Origin: Microbulbifer thermotolerans
GTDB taxonomy: Bacteria; Pseudomonadota; Gammaproteobacteria; Pseudomonadales; Cellvibrionaceae
Direction of reading: 5' to 3'
Assembly (NCBI RefSeq): GCF_900112305.1
Contig: NZ_FOKT01000010.1
Span: 26,426-90,425, forward strand
DNA: 64,000 bases
The position numbers and the translations under genes were made by a program. The notes under the pieces are model-generated. The model did not search any database and was not told where the DNA came from. It saw only the letters and a program-made list of their open reading frames with translations. Below, piece by piece: positions 40,601-49,499 of the stretch; the stretch's first letter is position 1, and each line of letters opens with the position of its first letter.

Positions 40601-41078
40601 TGGTAGTGTAAAAACCTTGCGGAAGGCTACGGGCAGCGCGGTGGATTGGAGTAGCAAAAGCGGCTGGTATATGCAATTAAAAACGGGGGTTACCCCCGAT
40701 GGTGGAGAGAGAGTGGTCACACGTCCTACCCTTATTGACGAGGTACTCTTTTTCAACACTATGATTCCTACCGGGCAGGTGTGCTCTGCTGGAGGTTACG
40801 GTTGGCTAATGTCAGTGGATTTTCGTACTGGCCTAGCTCCGACAGATTTTGCTGTTTTTGATACGAATGGAGATGGAGAGATCAATAGTGACGATCAGGG
40901 TTTGATTGGGGAGATGGTGACATCAGGAATGCCCAATGAATCCGGCTTCATTAAAGGCAGCGGCGTCGTATGGCAGTATACCGGGGACACTTCAGGAAGC
41001 ACCAGTGGAAGGCCTACTGAAACAGGTGGGGGGAGCAGTGCGGGCCGCCTCAGCTGGGAAGAAATTACTCCTAATTAA
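37680..41078 (+). CDS. pilY1: type IV pilus tip adhesin PilY1
   Basis: Large secreted pilus tip protein of 1132 residues. A signal peptide ends ATSASA near residue 30. An N-terminal von Willebrand A domain follows, with MIDAS motif FLLDSSGSM near residue 55 and VALTDGEPS near residue 350. The C-terminal half is the PilY1 beta-propeller (VVYVGTNDGFLHGFNAS, VVYSHGSTPNLLVYFGSGQYL, with bounds approximate). A calcium-loop pattern DTNGDGEIN lies near 40861, matching the known PilY1 calcium site except Asn for the last Asp. Start at 37680 has AAGAGAG eight bases upstream; GTG at 37671 is an alternative. The region about 37900-38900 is conspicuously AT-rich compared with flanks. Confidence 0.93.
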   Translation: MELNKKAGVQFPLRAMSAAFLLTLATSASAAPGTLSDVPLYTRGSAEPNIMFLLDSSGSMYEVVLPPEDYDPAENIPCANPIDKNRKNYNNYYTVNYRVNKYSGKVEFSIESYQNGDWQTWNSVNNCFDNNTNFAVRFYADGNSSSYYRTGDYQTYSYLNLYDDGSNGARPRQSGHFLNWFFSTKTAAGTYTADKFLEEDGKTARRIKLGVGRRTDIMKSAAAELVSGLENVRVGLMDFNAGDGARALSGLTSITDDSREDLLEAIDKISASGGTPLAESFQDIGRYFISGYESQKLSYVDKNGDAKEAQGDVIFSSQPHWNGVPIPQTGVENGAIQYYCQKSFMVALTDGEPSVDDNVSSILKKYDTPCEGPEGCTHGDDESMDDVIKALYEIDLRPDLKEPDGTPVKNNITSYLIGFASQGLSDTDVMVNAGALGGGGVYSADNASQLKTTFNQIISKVNAIVGSSSAVSFNSTSLESDTALFAAKFDSGNWSGELAAYSIDSDGKISSTPVWEAGAKLDALSDISQRFMLTYRADLDKNNDGVAEGGGVLFTADSAGLDVANADTVSEQDLNINTSTGVAVTDSRAVERIAYLRGDRSNEGAAEDEFRQRVSRLGDIINSSPVYVAKPDAGWETEKFPEASSYSAFKSAKSSRTPVVYVGTNDGFLHGFNASTTGSDGGKELIAYSPSALASTEDEKGLHALTSQIYQHKYYVDGTPTVTDAYIDGAWKTVLVGGLGAGGKGYYALDVTEPANFIAANASSLVMWEFTDSDNNNLGYTFSRPQIGRLSNGEWAAIFGNGYNSTTGDAGLFIVYLDGNDGLGNNYVYISTGVGSSMDKNGLSTPAIVDADLDGTIDRVYAGDLKGNMWAFDLSKTGSWDVIKDASNNPKPLFSTGGEPITAAPLVAKNVVYSHGSTPNLLVYFGSGQYLTEVDTADTSAGGFYAVSDNGKYGLSKADLEIRTLVNQDVTQADGSVKTLRKATGSAVDWSSKSGWYMQLKTGVTPDGGERVVTRPTLIDEVLFFNTMIPTGQVCSAGGYGWLMSVDFRTGLAPTDFAVFDTNGDGEINSDDQGLIGEMVTSGMPNESGFIKGSGVVWQYTGDTSGSTSGRPTETGGGSSAGRLSWEEITPN

Positions 41079-41143
41079 TAGTCTGATATAACAGTTTGAT
41101 AGTGGTAAGTTACAGGCCCTGATCACACTGACAGAGTGCAATT

Positions 41144-41584
41144 ATGAAAAGACAAAATGGCTTTACGTTAATCGAGTTGATGATCGTGGTGGCGATTATC
41201 GCAGTGTTGGCTGGAGTGGCATGGCCGTCGTACCGAGAGCATGTGCGAAGTGCAAACCGTGCCGATGCCCAGGGTGCATTGATGGGCCTGGCGCAGGCAA
41301 TGGAAAAACATTTTACACAAAATGGTACTTATGCTGGTTCACATACTGGTGGCGTTCCAGATATTTTCCCTAGCCAGGCGCCGCTAGATGGTGGTAATAA
41401 AACGTACAATTTACGCATTACAGATGCCGATGCTGAGGGATATACTCTGCAGGCAACCCCGATTAATGGGCAGGATGGTGATGGTAAATTGGAGTTGAGA
41501 TCATCCGGTGTTCGGGCCTGGGATAGGGATGATAATGGCGCTTTCGATAACTCTGAGATGTGCTGGAGAAAGAGCTGTAGTTAG
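41144..41584 (+). CDS. pilE: type IV pilus minor pilin PilE
   Basis: Pilin of 146 residues with a canonical prepilin site QNG|FTLIELMIVVAII and Glu at +5, the long helix, and a short globular head ending in a MCWRKSC disulfide pair near the C-terminus. Its place after pilY1 and the sequence type agree with PilE of Pseudomonas; a homologue of pilY2 is not present between them. Together with FimU, PilV, PilW and PilX it forms the tip complex. No terminator with a T-run is evident after it. Confidence 0.9.
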   Translation: MKRQNGFTLIELMIVVAIIAVLAGVAWPSYREHVRSANRADAQGALMGLAQAMEKHFTQNGTYAGSHTGGVPDIFPSQAPLDGGNKTYNLRITDADAEGYTLQATPINGQDGDGKLELRSSGVRAWDRDDNGAFDNSEMCWRKSCS

Positions 41585-41683
41585 CTAGGGAGCCGAGGTA
41601 ACTTACGCAGTTACAGTTCTGTTTTGCTGGTTTTCTGATAATTGGCGGAGTGCTACTCCGCCAGGGAAACACTCATTGAGTGT

Positions 41684-42253
41684 TTAGTTTTTTGCATCAC
41701 AGGTCAGTGGAGATCCGCTGCCATTTTCTACAATACCGTCTCCATCCCGGTCTTTTCCGAAATAGGGGCGGCCGATAGTGTTTAAGATAATAAACCAGCC
41801 GTATTTTTCTTCGCCTCCAGGAGGGCAGTATTTAAAATTTCCACTTTGTGCCGGGGTTGTGCCATTTGGGCGAAAAGTGATAAAACCTTTATTGTTGAAC
41901 GCGTTCCAACTCAAAGTGGCGCCATCTTCCAACTTTGATAGTGTGCGTTCAATTTTTTCAGAAGCGTCCAGTTCTCCATCTCTGTCATTGTCTGCAAATA
42001 AAATTGCGCCATATGCCCAGTCTTTTCCGCAACTACTGCCATTTTCGCTTGGACATAATGTGTAGCTTTTATGCTCACTGTATGCCTTGGTGCGCATTAA
42101 AATGAGTAATTCGAAAAGTTCCCGACCTTTGGCTTCGCTCTTGTAACGCCGGGTGAGATCGCTAAAGGTAGGTAAGGCGTAAGAAGCAACAATTGCAAGG
42201 ATGGTAATGCTGAGAAGCAACTCGATAAGAGTAAATCCTAAAGATTTCTTCAC
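41684..42253 (-). CDS. GspH/FimT-family pilin, second copy
   Basis: Pilin-like protein of 189 residues on the opposite strand to the minor-pilin operon. Prepilin site KKSLG|FTLIELLLS with Glu at +5, then the helix ITILAIVASYALPTF. A GspH-type region follows, with DNDRDGELDASE and a C-terminal GKDRDGDGI that look like calcium-binding loops, and four cysteines. A GTG start at 42253 is chosen because GAGGAG lies nine bases upstream, in place of the ATG at 42289. It corresponds by place to fimT of Pseudomonas, between pilR and the minor pilins. A sigma-54-like promoter lies just upstream. Confidence 0.82.
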   Translation of the reverse strand: MKKSLGFTLIELLLSITILAIVASYALPTFSDLTRRYKSEAKGRELFELLILMRTKAYSEHKSYTLCPSENGSSCGKDWAYGAILFADNDRDGELDASEKIERTLSKLEDGATLSWNAFNNKGFITFRPNGTTPAQSGNFKYCPPGGEEKYGWFIILNTIGRPYFGKDRDGDGIVENGSGSPLTCDAKN

Positions 42254-42576
42254 AGTACAAACTCCTCTTCCTTGAGTTTGCATTAGCATACCGATTGCAG
42301 GAAAAAAGCCAATTACAGGCTATTGCAGTACGAACGTTCTAGTCCGCATTTACAGTAATCGTGGAAGAATCTCTGATTAATTCACCCTATGGAAGCGGAG
42401 ATATTTAGCTTTCAGATGAGAATCATCTGCTGATGAGGTGGACATTTAGAAACTGTTGGATGCAGGATACAATCCGCGGGAGCTACGGGGCGCTCGTACG
42501 TTGTCGCAATATTCATCTTATTACTTGAGTCCCCAAGGTCTACTTACCGCACTCACGCAAATTAATCAAAGCTTCC
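42254..42576. other. intergenic region between the FimT-like gene and pilR
   Basis: 323 bp upstream of the FimT-like gene and downstream of pilR. It holds the sigma-54-like promoter at 42296-42311 and a perfect inverted repeat CAGATGA-GAA-TCATCTG at 42413-42429, position about -130 relative to the promoter, which would suit an enhancer-type activator site. No gene was found in it. Confidence 0.6.
42296..42311 (-). promoter_or_regulatory. sigma-54-like promoter of the FimT-like pilin
   Basis: Minus-strand TGGCTTTTTTCCTGCA has GG and GC at the exact spacing of sigma-54 promoters. Predicted start near 42285, 32 bases before the GTG start. The adjacent sigma-54 activator gene pilR makes the match more credible. 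Confidence 0.5.
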
Positions 42577-43986
42577 TTAATCTTCCAATCCCAATTTTTT
42601 CAGCCGGTACCGCAGGGAGCGAAAACTGATGCCAAGCTTTTGAGCTGCGGCGGTTCTATTCCAGCGGGTTTCGTTCAAAGCTTTCTCGATGGCTTCTTTT
42701 TCAATTGCCTGGAGGAAGCTATCCAGGGAGCCGTAGTGGCTTGGGTCGAACTGGCCGGGATAGGTCTGGGCTGCGGCAGGCTGGGAAGGGGGACGGGGAG
42801 GAGTCGGTTGTTCTGCGCTACGTGTTGCTGACAGCGCCTCCCGCTCCAAATGCAAATCCTGTGCGCGAATAATCTGTTGGTCGCTCAGTGTAAAGGCGCG
42901 CTCCAGGGTGTTTTCCAGTTGGCGCACGTTGCCGGGGAATTGATAGTTCTTTAACGCTTCCATCGCCTCTGCAGAGAGGTGGGGAGGGGAAACACCGGCA
43001 TTGGTGGCGATGCGCTGCATAATGGTTTGTGCCAGGAGAGGGATATCTTCTTTGCGCTCACGCAGTGGGGGCACAGTGATTTCAATAACGTTGATACGGT
43101 AGTAGAGATCGTTGCGGAAGCGACCTTCGGCCACTTCCTTGGCGAGATCTTTGTGGGTAGCACTGAGAATACGGACGTCTATCGGTACCTCCTGACTGGC
43201 GCCGATTGGGCGCACGGATTTTTCCTGTATCGCGCGCAGCAGTTTAACCTGCATGTCTAAAGGGAGGTCCGCCACTTCATCCAGGAAGAGGGTCCCGCCT
43301 TCGGCGGCCTGCATCAGACCGGGTTTGTCTCTGTGGGCGCCGGTGAAGCTGCCCTTTTTGTGACCAAAAAATTCGCTTTCCATCAATTCCGCGGGAATCG
43401 CGCCGCAGTTGATCGGCACAAAAGGTTTGTCGGCGCGTGGCCCTTGGGCGTGGATGGATCGGGCTGCCAATTCCTTGCCGGAGCCAGATTCTCCGCTGAT
43501 ATAGATAGGGGCATCGCTGCGTGCCACCTTGGCGATTTGGCGGCGCAACTCCCGCATCTTTTCGGTTTCGCCGAGCAATAGGTGATCAGAATTTGGTTTT
43601 TGCGTATCAGTGCGCTTGTGGTTCAGGCGCAGCGCCAATTGCACCAGACTACGCAGTCGTTCCAGATCCACCGGTTTGCTGACGAAATCAAAGGCGCCCA
43701 GTTTGAGCGCCTTGATAGCGGTATCCATATTCCCGTGTGCGGTGATGACCGCCACCGGCAGATCGCTTTTATCTTGCGCTTGGATGTGCTCCACCAGCTG
43801 TAGGCCGTCGCCGTCTGGCAGGCGTATATCGGTGAGGCAAAAATCATAGCGATTCTCATCCAACAACCGCTGCGCCTCCCTCAGTGTGGCGGCGGTGTGG
43901 CAGTGAACGTCCATGCGCTGCAATGTCAGGGCTAGCAGCTCACAGATATCGGGCTCATCGTCGATGACCAGGGCCAAGGGTTCCAT
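42577..43986 (-). CDS. pilR: sigma-54 response regulator PilR
   Basis: NtrC-family response regulator of 469 residues that activates pilin transcription with sigma-54. Receiver domain with Asp in CLTDIRLPDGDG near residue 57; AAA+ domain with Walker A GESGSGKEL near residue 167, the sigma-54-contact loop as GSFTGA (Ser for the usual Ala), and DEVADLP near residue 238; a C-terminal Fis-type helix-turn-helix with NRTAAAQKLGISFRSLRYRLKK. Cognate kinase PilS lies upstream on the same strand after a 122-bp gap. The predicted targets include the two sigma-54-like promoters found next to it. Confidence 0.94.
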   Translation of the reverse strand: MEPLALVIDDEPDICELLALTLQRMDVHCHTAATLREAQRLLDENRYDFCLTDIRLPDGDGLQLVEHIQAQDKSDLPVAVITAHGNMDTAIKALKLGAFDFVSKPVDLERLRSLVQLALRLNHKRTDTQKPNSDHLLLGETEKMRELRRQIAKVARSDAPIYISGESGSGKELAARSIHAQGPRADKPFVPINCGAIPAELMESEFFGHKKGSFTGAHRDKPGLMQAAEGGTLFLDEVADLPLDMQVKLLRAIQEKSVRPIGASQEVPIDVRILSATHKDLAKEVAEGRFRNDLYYRINVIEITVPPLRERKEDIPLLAQTIMQRIATNAGVSPPHLSAEAMEALKNYQFPGNVRQLENTLERAFTLSDQQIIRAQDLHLEREALSATRSAEQPTPPRPPSQPAAAQTYPGQFDPSHYGSLDSFLQAIEKEAIEKALNETRWNRTAAAQKLGISFRSLRYRLKKLGLED

Positions 43987-44108
43987 CTAGTTAGTAGTCG
44001 CGGTCTTTATTGCAGGATTCCTGAAAAATTGAAACTCGGTGGCCGATTATGGCAGATACTCTTTTCAAGTTAACGAAGGGTTAGATAAATAATTGCCCCT
44101 CTATTCTG

Positions 44109-45704
44109 TCAAAAAAATCTGTTTGAGTGTGCGAACTCTATCCGAAAACAGCTTTTATTGCTTGCTGTGCGGCAGTAGTAGAGGTTGGCCTGAATAGCCT
44201 CGCAGAGTTCCCGGGCAATATAGAGCCCCAGGCCACTTCCTCCATGGCCGGTGGTGAAAAAAGGTTCGAATATTTTGTCTTTGTGCTCCGGTAGCACGCC
44301 CTGACCGCTGTCGATGACATCGAGTACCGCGCAGTCGCTTTCTTTGTTGTGGTAAACCGCCAGTTCGACTTCCCGACGCCCGGTTGCAAGATGGGAGTGG
44401 TGCAATGCGTTGTTGCACAGGTTGGTAACCACTTGCGCCAGTTGCTGGGGATCAAAGCGGGCATTGACTGTCTGTTCAGAAAAGTGCAATTGAATGTTGG
44501 CATCGTCCGGAGCGCTGGCCCGATAATCCTGGACAAAAAGTTCAAGCCACATGCCCAGGTCGTGCAACTGTGGAGCGGCGGCGCGGCGGCGGGACAGCTG
44601 CATAATATTTTCGACGATTTCGTTTACCCGCTGGCTGTGCCGACAGATGATCCGGGTGAGCTGCCGGTCCTGTTCATTCAGGTGCTGGGATTCCGACAGC
44701 AGTTGTGCAGCGTGGCTGATGGCTCCGAGGGGGTTGCGTATTTCGTGGGCTATGGAAGCGGTTAAGTGTCCAAGGGAGGCGAGCTTGAGCTTTTGAGCCG
44801 CCTGGGTGAGCTTGCGGTTGTCTTCGATGAACACCAGGGTGCTGTCCCTATGTCCTCGGTGTAGCTTGGCAAAATTGAGGCGCAACTCGTTGCCATTAGC
44901 TGCGCGCATCAAGGCGCTGCTGCGGGATGTGTCACTGTTCCACTCGTCTACTATCCGATGCAGTTCCTGCCAGTACGGGGTGGCGGGCCCAGCCGGTCCG
45001 CCGAGTAATTGCCGCGCGGCCTGGTTGATCAGTTCGGGTTTGTCTGTGGCATCCAGCACCAACACACCGGTGCGCATGCGCTCTATGATCTGTTGCGCCA
45101 GCCGCTGCAGGTGTGCGGCCTGGCGGCTCTGCTGGTCGGCGCGCAGGGTCGCGCTGCGTATACGTGCCGAGAGATACTGCAGGGAGCTGACGGCAACAAA
45201 AAGCAGTACGCCGAGACTACCGGCGGAAACGATGTCCTGGGTACCGGCGTTACCGGCGAGCAGGCCGTAGAGTTGCTGGCCGATCACGCCGATGCTGGCA
45301 ACGGCAGCGAAGAAAGCGCTCATGCGCCGGTCCAAAAGCAGGGACCCCACCGAGCAGTTGACCAGCAGCAGATAGCCGAGTCCGGAGTTGAGGCCGCCGC
45401 TGGCCTGTATCAGCAGCAGGAAGGTGAGAATGTCGCAGCCGAGAATCAGCCCGACTTGGCCCGCGGTAGTCTGGTAGGCATTGTGGCGCAGGTGCAAAAA
45501 CCAGCCCAGATTGAGCGCGGTATAGGCAATCACAGTATTAAAATAGAGTGCCGGAGCGCTGTTGCCCACGGCTCCCTGACCCAGGTCGGAGGTAAAAATG
45601 CTCAGCAGAACCAGGGCTATGGCAACCCGGTAAAAGGCATAGACCCTCAGTAACTCTTGGTGTTGTAATGCGACTCCGCCAGTGTTGGTCAATGGACGGC
45701 TCAA
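44109..45704 (-). CDS. pilS: sensor histidine kinase PilS
   Basis: Membrane histidine kinase of 531 residues paired with PilR. About six N-terminal helices (residues about 20-190, including ALVLLSIFTSDL and SLGVLLFVAVSS) are followed by a PAS-like region (MRTGVLVLDATDKPELIN), a HisKA box IAHEIRNPLGAISHAAQLL, and a HATPase domain with NLCNNALHHSH and GGSGLGLYIARELCEA. In Pseudomonas PilS senses pilin subunits in the membrane. A TTG start at 45704 with GGGGAAA upstream is used; a shorter start cannot be excluded. Divergent from nadE. Confidence 0.92.
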   Translation of the reverse strand: MSRPLTNTGGVALQHQELLRVYAFYRVAIALVLLSIFTSDLGQGAVGNSAPALYFNTVIAYTALNLGWFLHLRHNAYQTTAGQVGLILGCDILTFLLLIQASGGLNSGLGYLLLVNCSVGSLLLDRRMSAFFAAVASIGVIGQQLYGLLAGNAGTQDIVSAGSLGVLLFVAVSSLQYLSARIRSATLRADQQSRQAAHLQRLAQQIIERMRTGVLVLDATDKPELINQAARQLLGGPAGPATPYWQELHRIVDEWNSDTSRSSALMRAANGNELRLNFAKLHRGHRDSTLVFIEDNRKLTQAAQKLKLASLGHLTASIAHEIRNPLGAISHAAQLLSESQHLNEQDRQLTRIICRHSQRVNEIVENIMQLSRRRAAAPQLHDLGMWLELFVQDYRASAPDDANIQLHFSEQTVNARFDPQQLAQVVTNLCNNALHHSHLATGRREVELAVYHNKESDCAVLDVIDSGQGVLPEHKDKIFEPFFTTGHGGSGLGLYIARELCEAIQANLYYCRTASNKSCFRIEFAHSNRFF

Positions 45705-45795
45705 GTTGTTTCCCCGATTACTCTTTTTGCGCAGTCACTGCTGTTGTCCCCCTGGTCACGGTACAATAGCCGCCTGTCCGGTCTGAGGTAAAACG

Positions 45796-47424
45796 ATGTC
45801 TACTTTGCAGCTAGTGCTGGCACAAATCAATTCTTTGGTGGGGGATATTCCCGGTAACACCGCACAGGTGATCGATGTAACACGCCGGGCCTATCGGGAC
45901 TTTGGCGCCGAGCTGGTGCTGTTTCCGGAATTGACGCTATGCGGTTATCCGCCGGAAGACCTGCTGTTGCGCCCAAGTATGCAGCGGCGTGTGGACGCCG
46001 CGCTGGCGCAATTGATGGCGGCGGAGCTTCCCTGTGCGATTTTGGTGGGTTACCCGAGGGTGGTAGCGGGCAAGGTGTTCAATATGGCGGGGTTGATTGT
46101 CGATGGTCGACTGTCCGCCGAGTACGCCAAGCAAAAGTTACCCAACTATCAGGTGTTCGACGAACTGCGCTATTTCGTTCCCGGTGACAAGCCCTGCGTC
46201 GTCGATATCAAAGGGATTCCGACCGCCATTTCGATCTGTGAGGACATCTGGCACCCGGAGCCGGTGGCACAGGCTGCCGCTGCCGGTGCCAAGTTGATGT
46301 TGAACATCAATGCATCCCCCTTCCACCGGGGCAAGGCCCAACAGCGGCTTGAATTGCTGGCGGGGCAGGCCAGGGCGGGGGATATGCCGGTTGTTTATGT
46401 GAATTGGGTCGGAGGTCAGGACGAGCTAGTGTTTGACGGTGGCTCCTTTGCTGTGGATGCCCAGGGCAAGCTGTGCGCAAGGGCGCCAGAATACGTTGAG
46501 AAGCTGCTGCCGGTCAGTGTTACCTACGAGAATGGCAAAGCGGCCCTAAAGCCCGGCGAGATTACCCCGGCCCTGGAGGATTTGGCCTCGGTCTATCAGG
46601 CGCTGGTGCTCGGCGTGCGCGACTATGTCAACAAAAATGGTTTTAACGGTGTGGTGTTAGGCCTGTCCGGAGGCATAGATTCTGCCCTGACTCTGGCGAT
46701 TGCTGTGGATGCGCTGGGGCCGGAGCGGGTGGAAGCGGTCATGATGCCCTTTCGTTATACATCCGATCTGAGCAAGAACGATGCCGCTGAGCAGGCCAGG
46801 CGACTGGGCATTCATTACCGGGTGATCAGTATCGAGCCGGTATTCGACGCCTTCAGCCAAGCACTCGCTGACGAATTCGCAGGCACTGAGCGGGACACCA
46901 CCGAGGAGAATTTGCAGGCCCGTTCTCGCGGTGTATTGCTGATGGCCATTTCCAATAAGAAGGGGGCTATGGTGCTGACCACTGGCAACAAGAGTGAGCT
47001 GGCGGTGGGCTACGCGACTCTCTACGGCGATATGGTAGGTGGTTACAACGCACTCAAGGATGTGCCCAAGACACTGGTGTTTCAGCTGGCCCGCTACCGC
47101 AACAGTATTTCCGAGGTGATCCCCGAGACCGTGATCACCCGCCCCCCGAGTGCAGAGTTGGCACCGGGACAGGTGGACTCAGACAGCCTTCCCCCCTACG
47201 AGATACTTGACCAGATATTGAACCTCTACATTGAAAGGGACTACTCGGCCGAAGACATTATCCGCCAGGGCTTCGAGCGGAACACGGTGGAGAGAGTGGT
47301 GCGCTTGGTGGATCGCAACGAGTACAAGCGACGCCAGGCGGCGGTGGGCGTGCGCATCTCTGAGCGCGGGTTTGGCCGCGACCGGCGCTATCCGATTACC
47401 AACGGCTGGAAAGCCGGGGAATGA
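45796..47424 (+). CDS. nadE: glutamine-dependent NAD+ synthetase
   Basis: Protein of 542 residues that makes NAD+ from nicotinate adenine dinucleotide using glutamine nitrogen. The N-terminal nitrilase-type amidotransferase (residues about 1-245) has the Glu-Lys-Cys triad regions LVLFPELTLCGYPPED, KQKLPNY and ISICEDIW. The C-terminal synthetase domain carries the PP-loop VLGLSGGIDSALTLAI near residue 290 and LTTGNKSELAVGYATLYGD near residue 395. It has a TACAAT -10 candidate at 45762. Unrelated to its neighbours pilS and bamD. Confidence 0.97.
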   Translation: MSTLQLVLAQINSLVGDIPGNTAQVIDVTRRAYRDFGAELVLFPELTLCGYPPEDLLLRPSMQRRVDAALAQLMAAELPCAILVGYPRVVAGKVFNMAGLIVDGRLSAEYAKQKLPNYQVFDELRYFVPGDKPCVVDIKGIPTAISICEDIWHPEPVAQAAAAGAKLMLNINASPFHRGKAQQRLELLAGQARAGDMPVVYVNWVGGQDELVFDGGSFAVDAQGKLCARAPEYVEKLLPVSVTYENGKAALKPGEITPALEDLASVYQALVLGVRDYVNKNGFNGVVLGLSGGIDSALTLAIAVDALGPERVEAVMMPFRYTSDLSKNDAAEQARRLGIHYRVISIEPVFDAFSQALADEFAGTERDTTEENLQARSRGVLLMAISNKKGAMVLTTGNKSELAVGYATLYGDMVGGYNALKDVPKTLVFQLARYRNSISEVIPETVITRPPSAELAPGQVDSDSLPPYEILDQILNLYIERDYSAEDIIRQGFERNTVERVVRLVDRNEYKRRQAAVGVRISERGFGRDRRYPITNGWKAGE

Positions 47425-47454
47425 GCGCGGGCAGTTCGCTGCCCGCCCCCGTTC

Positions 47455-48399
47455 TTACATTAGTTCTGGCGGCAGCGGCGCCTCTTCGCGTTGGTATTCA
47501 GGGTTGTATAGCTCGCGGCTGTCGAAGCCGCGGGGATCGGACTTCTCGAACAGGCCCAGAGTTATGCGGTGGATAAAGCTGCGGCCACTGGCCCCTTTGT
47601 AGTAGTTGTAATTGAAGCTGCCGTTGCGCAGGAAGGCCGGGTGATTGGGGTAGTTGGTGCGCAGTACCGATAGCGCACTGGCCTCCAGCTCCGGCATTTC
47701 CAGCAGGTGGTAGCTCTGTACCATTACCGCCAGGGCATCCGGTATCGCCGGGGTTTGCTGGAAGTTCTCCACCACGTAGCGGCCGCGGTTGGCTGCCGCC
47801 AAGTAGGCACCGCGTTTGAAGTAGTAGTTGGCCACGTGTATCTCGTAACGGGCAAGTAGGTTGCGCAGGTGGATCATGCGCTTCTGTGCATCCGGTGCGT
47901 AGCGGCTCTCCGGAAAGCGCGCCATCAGCTGCGCGAAGTGGGCGAAGGACTCCCGCGCCGAGCCGGGGTCACGGCTGGTCATATCGGTGGGTAGAAAGCG
48001 CTCGAACAGGCCGCTGCCTTCGGTAAAGGAGGCCAGCCCCTTCATGTAGTAGGCGTAATCCACATTGCGGTGCTGGGGATGTAGCCGGATGAAGCGGTCC
48101 GCGGCGGCGATGGCTGCGTCGTTTTCATAGTTGCGGTAATAGGCGTAGATCAGCTCCAGTTGCGCCTGCTCGGCGTAGTTGCCGAAGGGGAAATTGTCCT
48201 CGAGGGCGCGCAGGTTCTTGATTGCCAGGTCCCACTGACTGGATCTGAGCTGACGCTGTGCGGCCTCGTAGAAGGCCTGTTCGGTGCGATTGCCGGAGGG
48301 CAGCCCCTCTTCGGATTCATCGGTGCTGGCGCAGGCTACCAAAATCGTGGACAAGAGTACCTTGACCACGGTCAACCACAGCGTTTTTCCAGCCTGCAT
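47455..48399 (-). CDS. bamD: outer membrane assembly lipoprotein BamD
   Basis: BamD is a lipoprotein component of the BAM complex that folds outer-membrane beta-barrels; 314 residues. The start at 48399 (MQAGKTLWL) is chosen for its GAGGGGC ribosome site. A signal sequence ends in a lipobox LVACAS, so Cys is lipidated and cleaved by signal peptidase II. Five TPR-like repeats are indicated by segments such as [40 protein letters not shown] and [10 protein letters not shown], quoted in part. Divergent from rluD, as is usual in gammaproteobacteria. Confidence 0.95.
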   Translation of the reverse strand: MQAGKTLWLTVVKVLLSTILVACASTDESEEGLPSGNRTEQAFYEAAQRQLRSSQWDLAIKNLRALEDNFPFGNYAEQAQLELIYAYYRNYENDAAIAAADRFIRLHPQHRNVDYAYYMKGLASFTEGSGLFERFLPTDMTSRDPGSARESFAHFAQLMARFPESRYAPDAQKRMIHLRNLLARYEIHVANYYFKRGAYLAAANRGRYVVENFQQTPAIPDALAVMVQSYHLLEMPELEASALSVLRTNYPNHPAFLRNGSFNYNYYKGASGRSFIHRITLGLFEKSDPRGFDSRELYNPEYQREEAPLPPELM

Positions 48400-48511
48400 A
48401 GCCCCTCGCTCTATCATTATTACTTTCTACCTTTAAACTAGCGGCCAATTATAGGCAACCAACGGCCCGCCATTTAACCACATACGCGGAGCCGTCCAAA
48501 ATATTTGACCC

Positions 48512-49495
48512 ATGGCCGAACTTCTGAAACTGGATATTGACGTACCCGCCCGGCTTGCCGGACACAGGTTGGACCAGGCAGCAGCGGAATTAATTCCCGA
48601 CTATTCGCGCGCGCGCCTGCAATCCTGGATAAAAGGCGGGCAATTGACTGTCGACGGCAATACGGCCAAGCCGAAGGACAAGCTGTTCGGCGGTGAGCGC
48701 CTGCGGTTGCGCGCCGAGCTGGAGCCCCAGGGGGAATGGCGTCCCCAGGCACTGGACTTACAGGTCGTCTTTGAAGACGACAGTTTGCTGGTGATCAATA
48801 AGCCTGCGGGTCTGGTCGTTCATCCTGCGGCCGGAAACCCCGACGGCACCTTGCTAAACGGTTTGCTGCATTACTGTCCGGCGCTGGAGCGGGTACCCCG
48901 CGCGGGTATAGTGCACCGGTTGGACAAAGACACCAGTGGCCTGATGGTGGTAGCCAAGACGCTTCCGGCACAGACCAGCCTGGTGCAGCAGTTAAAGGCG
49001 CGTACTGTCAGCCGCCAGTACGACGCCCTGGCTCAGGGCGCCATTAGCGGTGGCGGAACCGTGGACGCGCCCATCGGCCGCCACCGGCAAAATCGCTTGA
49101 AAATGGCGGTGCTGGACTTCGGCGGCAAAGAGGCGATTACACACTACCGGGTGCGGGAGCGATTTCGCACCCATACGCTATTGCGCTGCGCTCTTGCCAC
49201 GGGGCGCACCCATCAGATCCGGGTGCATATGGCGTATATCCGCCATCCGCTGGTGGGCGACCCGCTCTACGGCGGCCGCCCCAGGTTGCCGCCGGAGGCC
49301 TCGCCGGAACTGGCTCGGGCGCTGCAGCAGTTCCCGCGCCAAGCCCTGCATGCGGCCGAGCTTTGCCTGCGGCACCCGCGTAGTGACGAGGAAATGCGCT
49401 GGCGTGCGCCGATACCGGCGGATATGCTGCGGCTGCTCGAACTGTTGCGCGAGGACGCAGGGACCGCTTCCGCAGCAGACGGTATAGGAATATAG
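48512..49495 (+). CDS. rluD: 23S rRNA pseudouridine synthase RluD
   Basis: RluD makes the pseudouridines of helix 69 in 23S rRNA. The 327-residue protein has an N-terminal S4 domain (RLDQAAAELIPDYSRARLQSW and WIKGGQLTVDG in part) and a RsuA/RluA catalytic domain with the active-site Asp in VHRLDKDTSGLMVV near residue 142. The C-terminus contains ATGRTHQIRVHM. It is followed after four bases by pgeF, an arrangement widely conserved, and lies divergent to bamD. Confidence 0.96.
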   Translation: MAELLKLDIDVPARLAGHRLDQAAAELIPDYSRARLQSWIKGGQLTVDGNTAKPKDKLFGGERLRLRAELEPQGEWRPQALDLQVVFEDDSLLVINKPAGLVVHPAAGNPDGTLLNGLLHYCPALERVPRAGIVHRLDKDTSGLMVVAKTLPAQTSLVQQLKARTVSRQYDALAQGAISGGGTVDAPIGRHRQNRLKMAVLDFGGKEAITHYRVRERFRTHTLLRCALATGRTHQIRVHMAYIRHPLVGDPLYGGRPRLPPEASPELARALQQFPRQALHAAELCLRHPRSDEEMRWRAPIPADMLRLLELLREDAGTASAADGIGI

Positions 49496-49499
49496 AACC

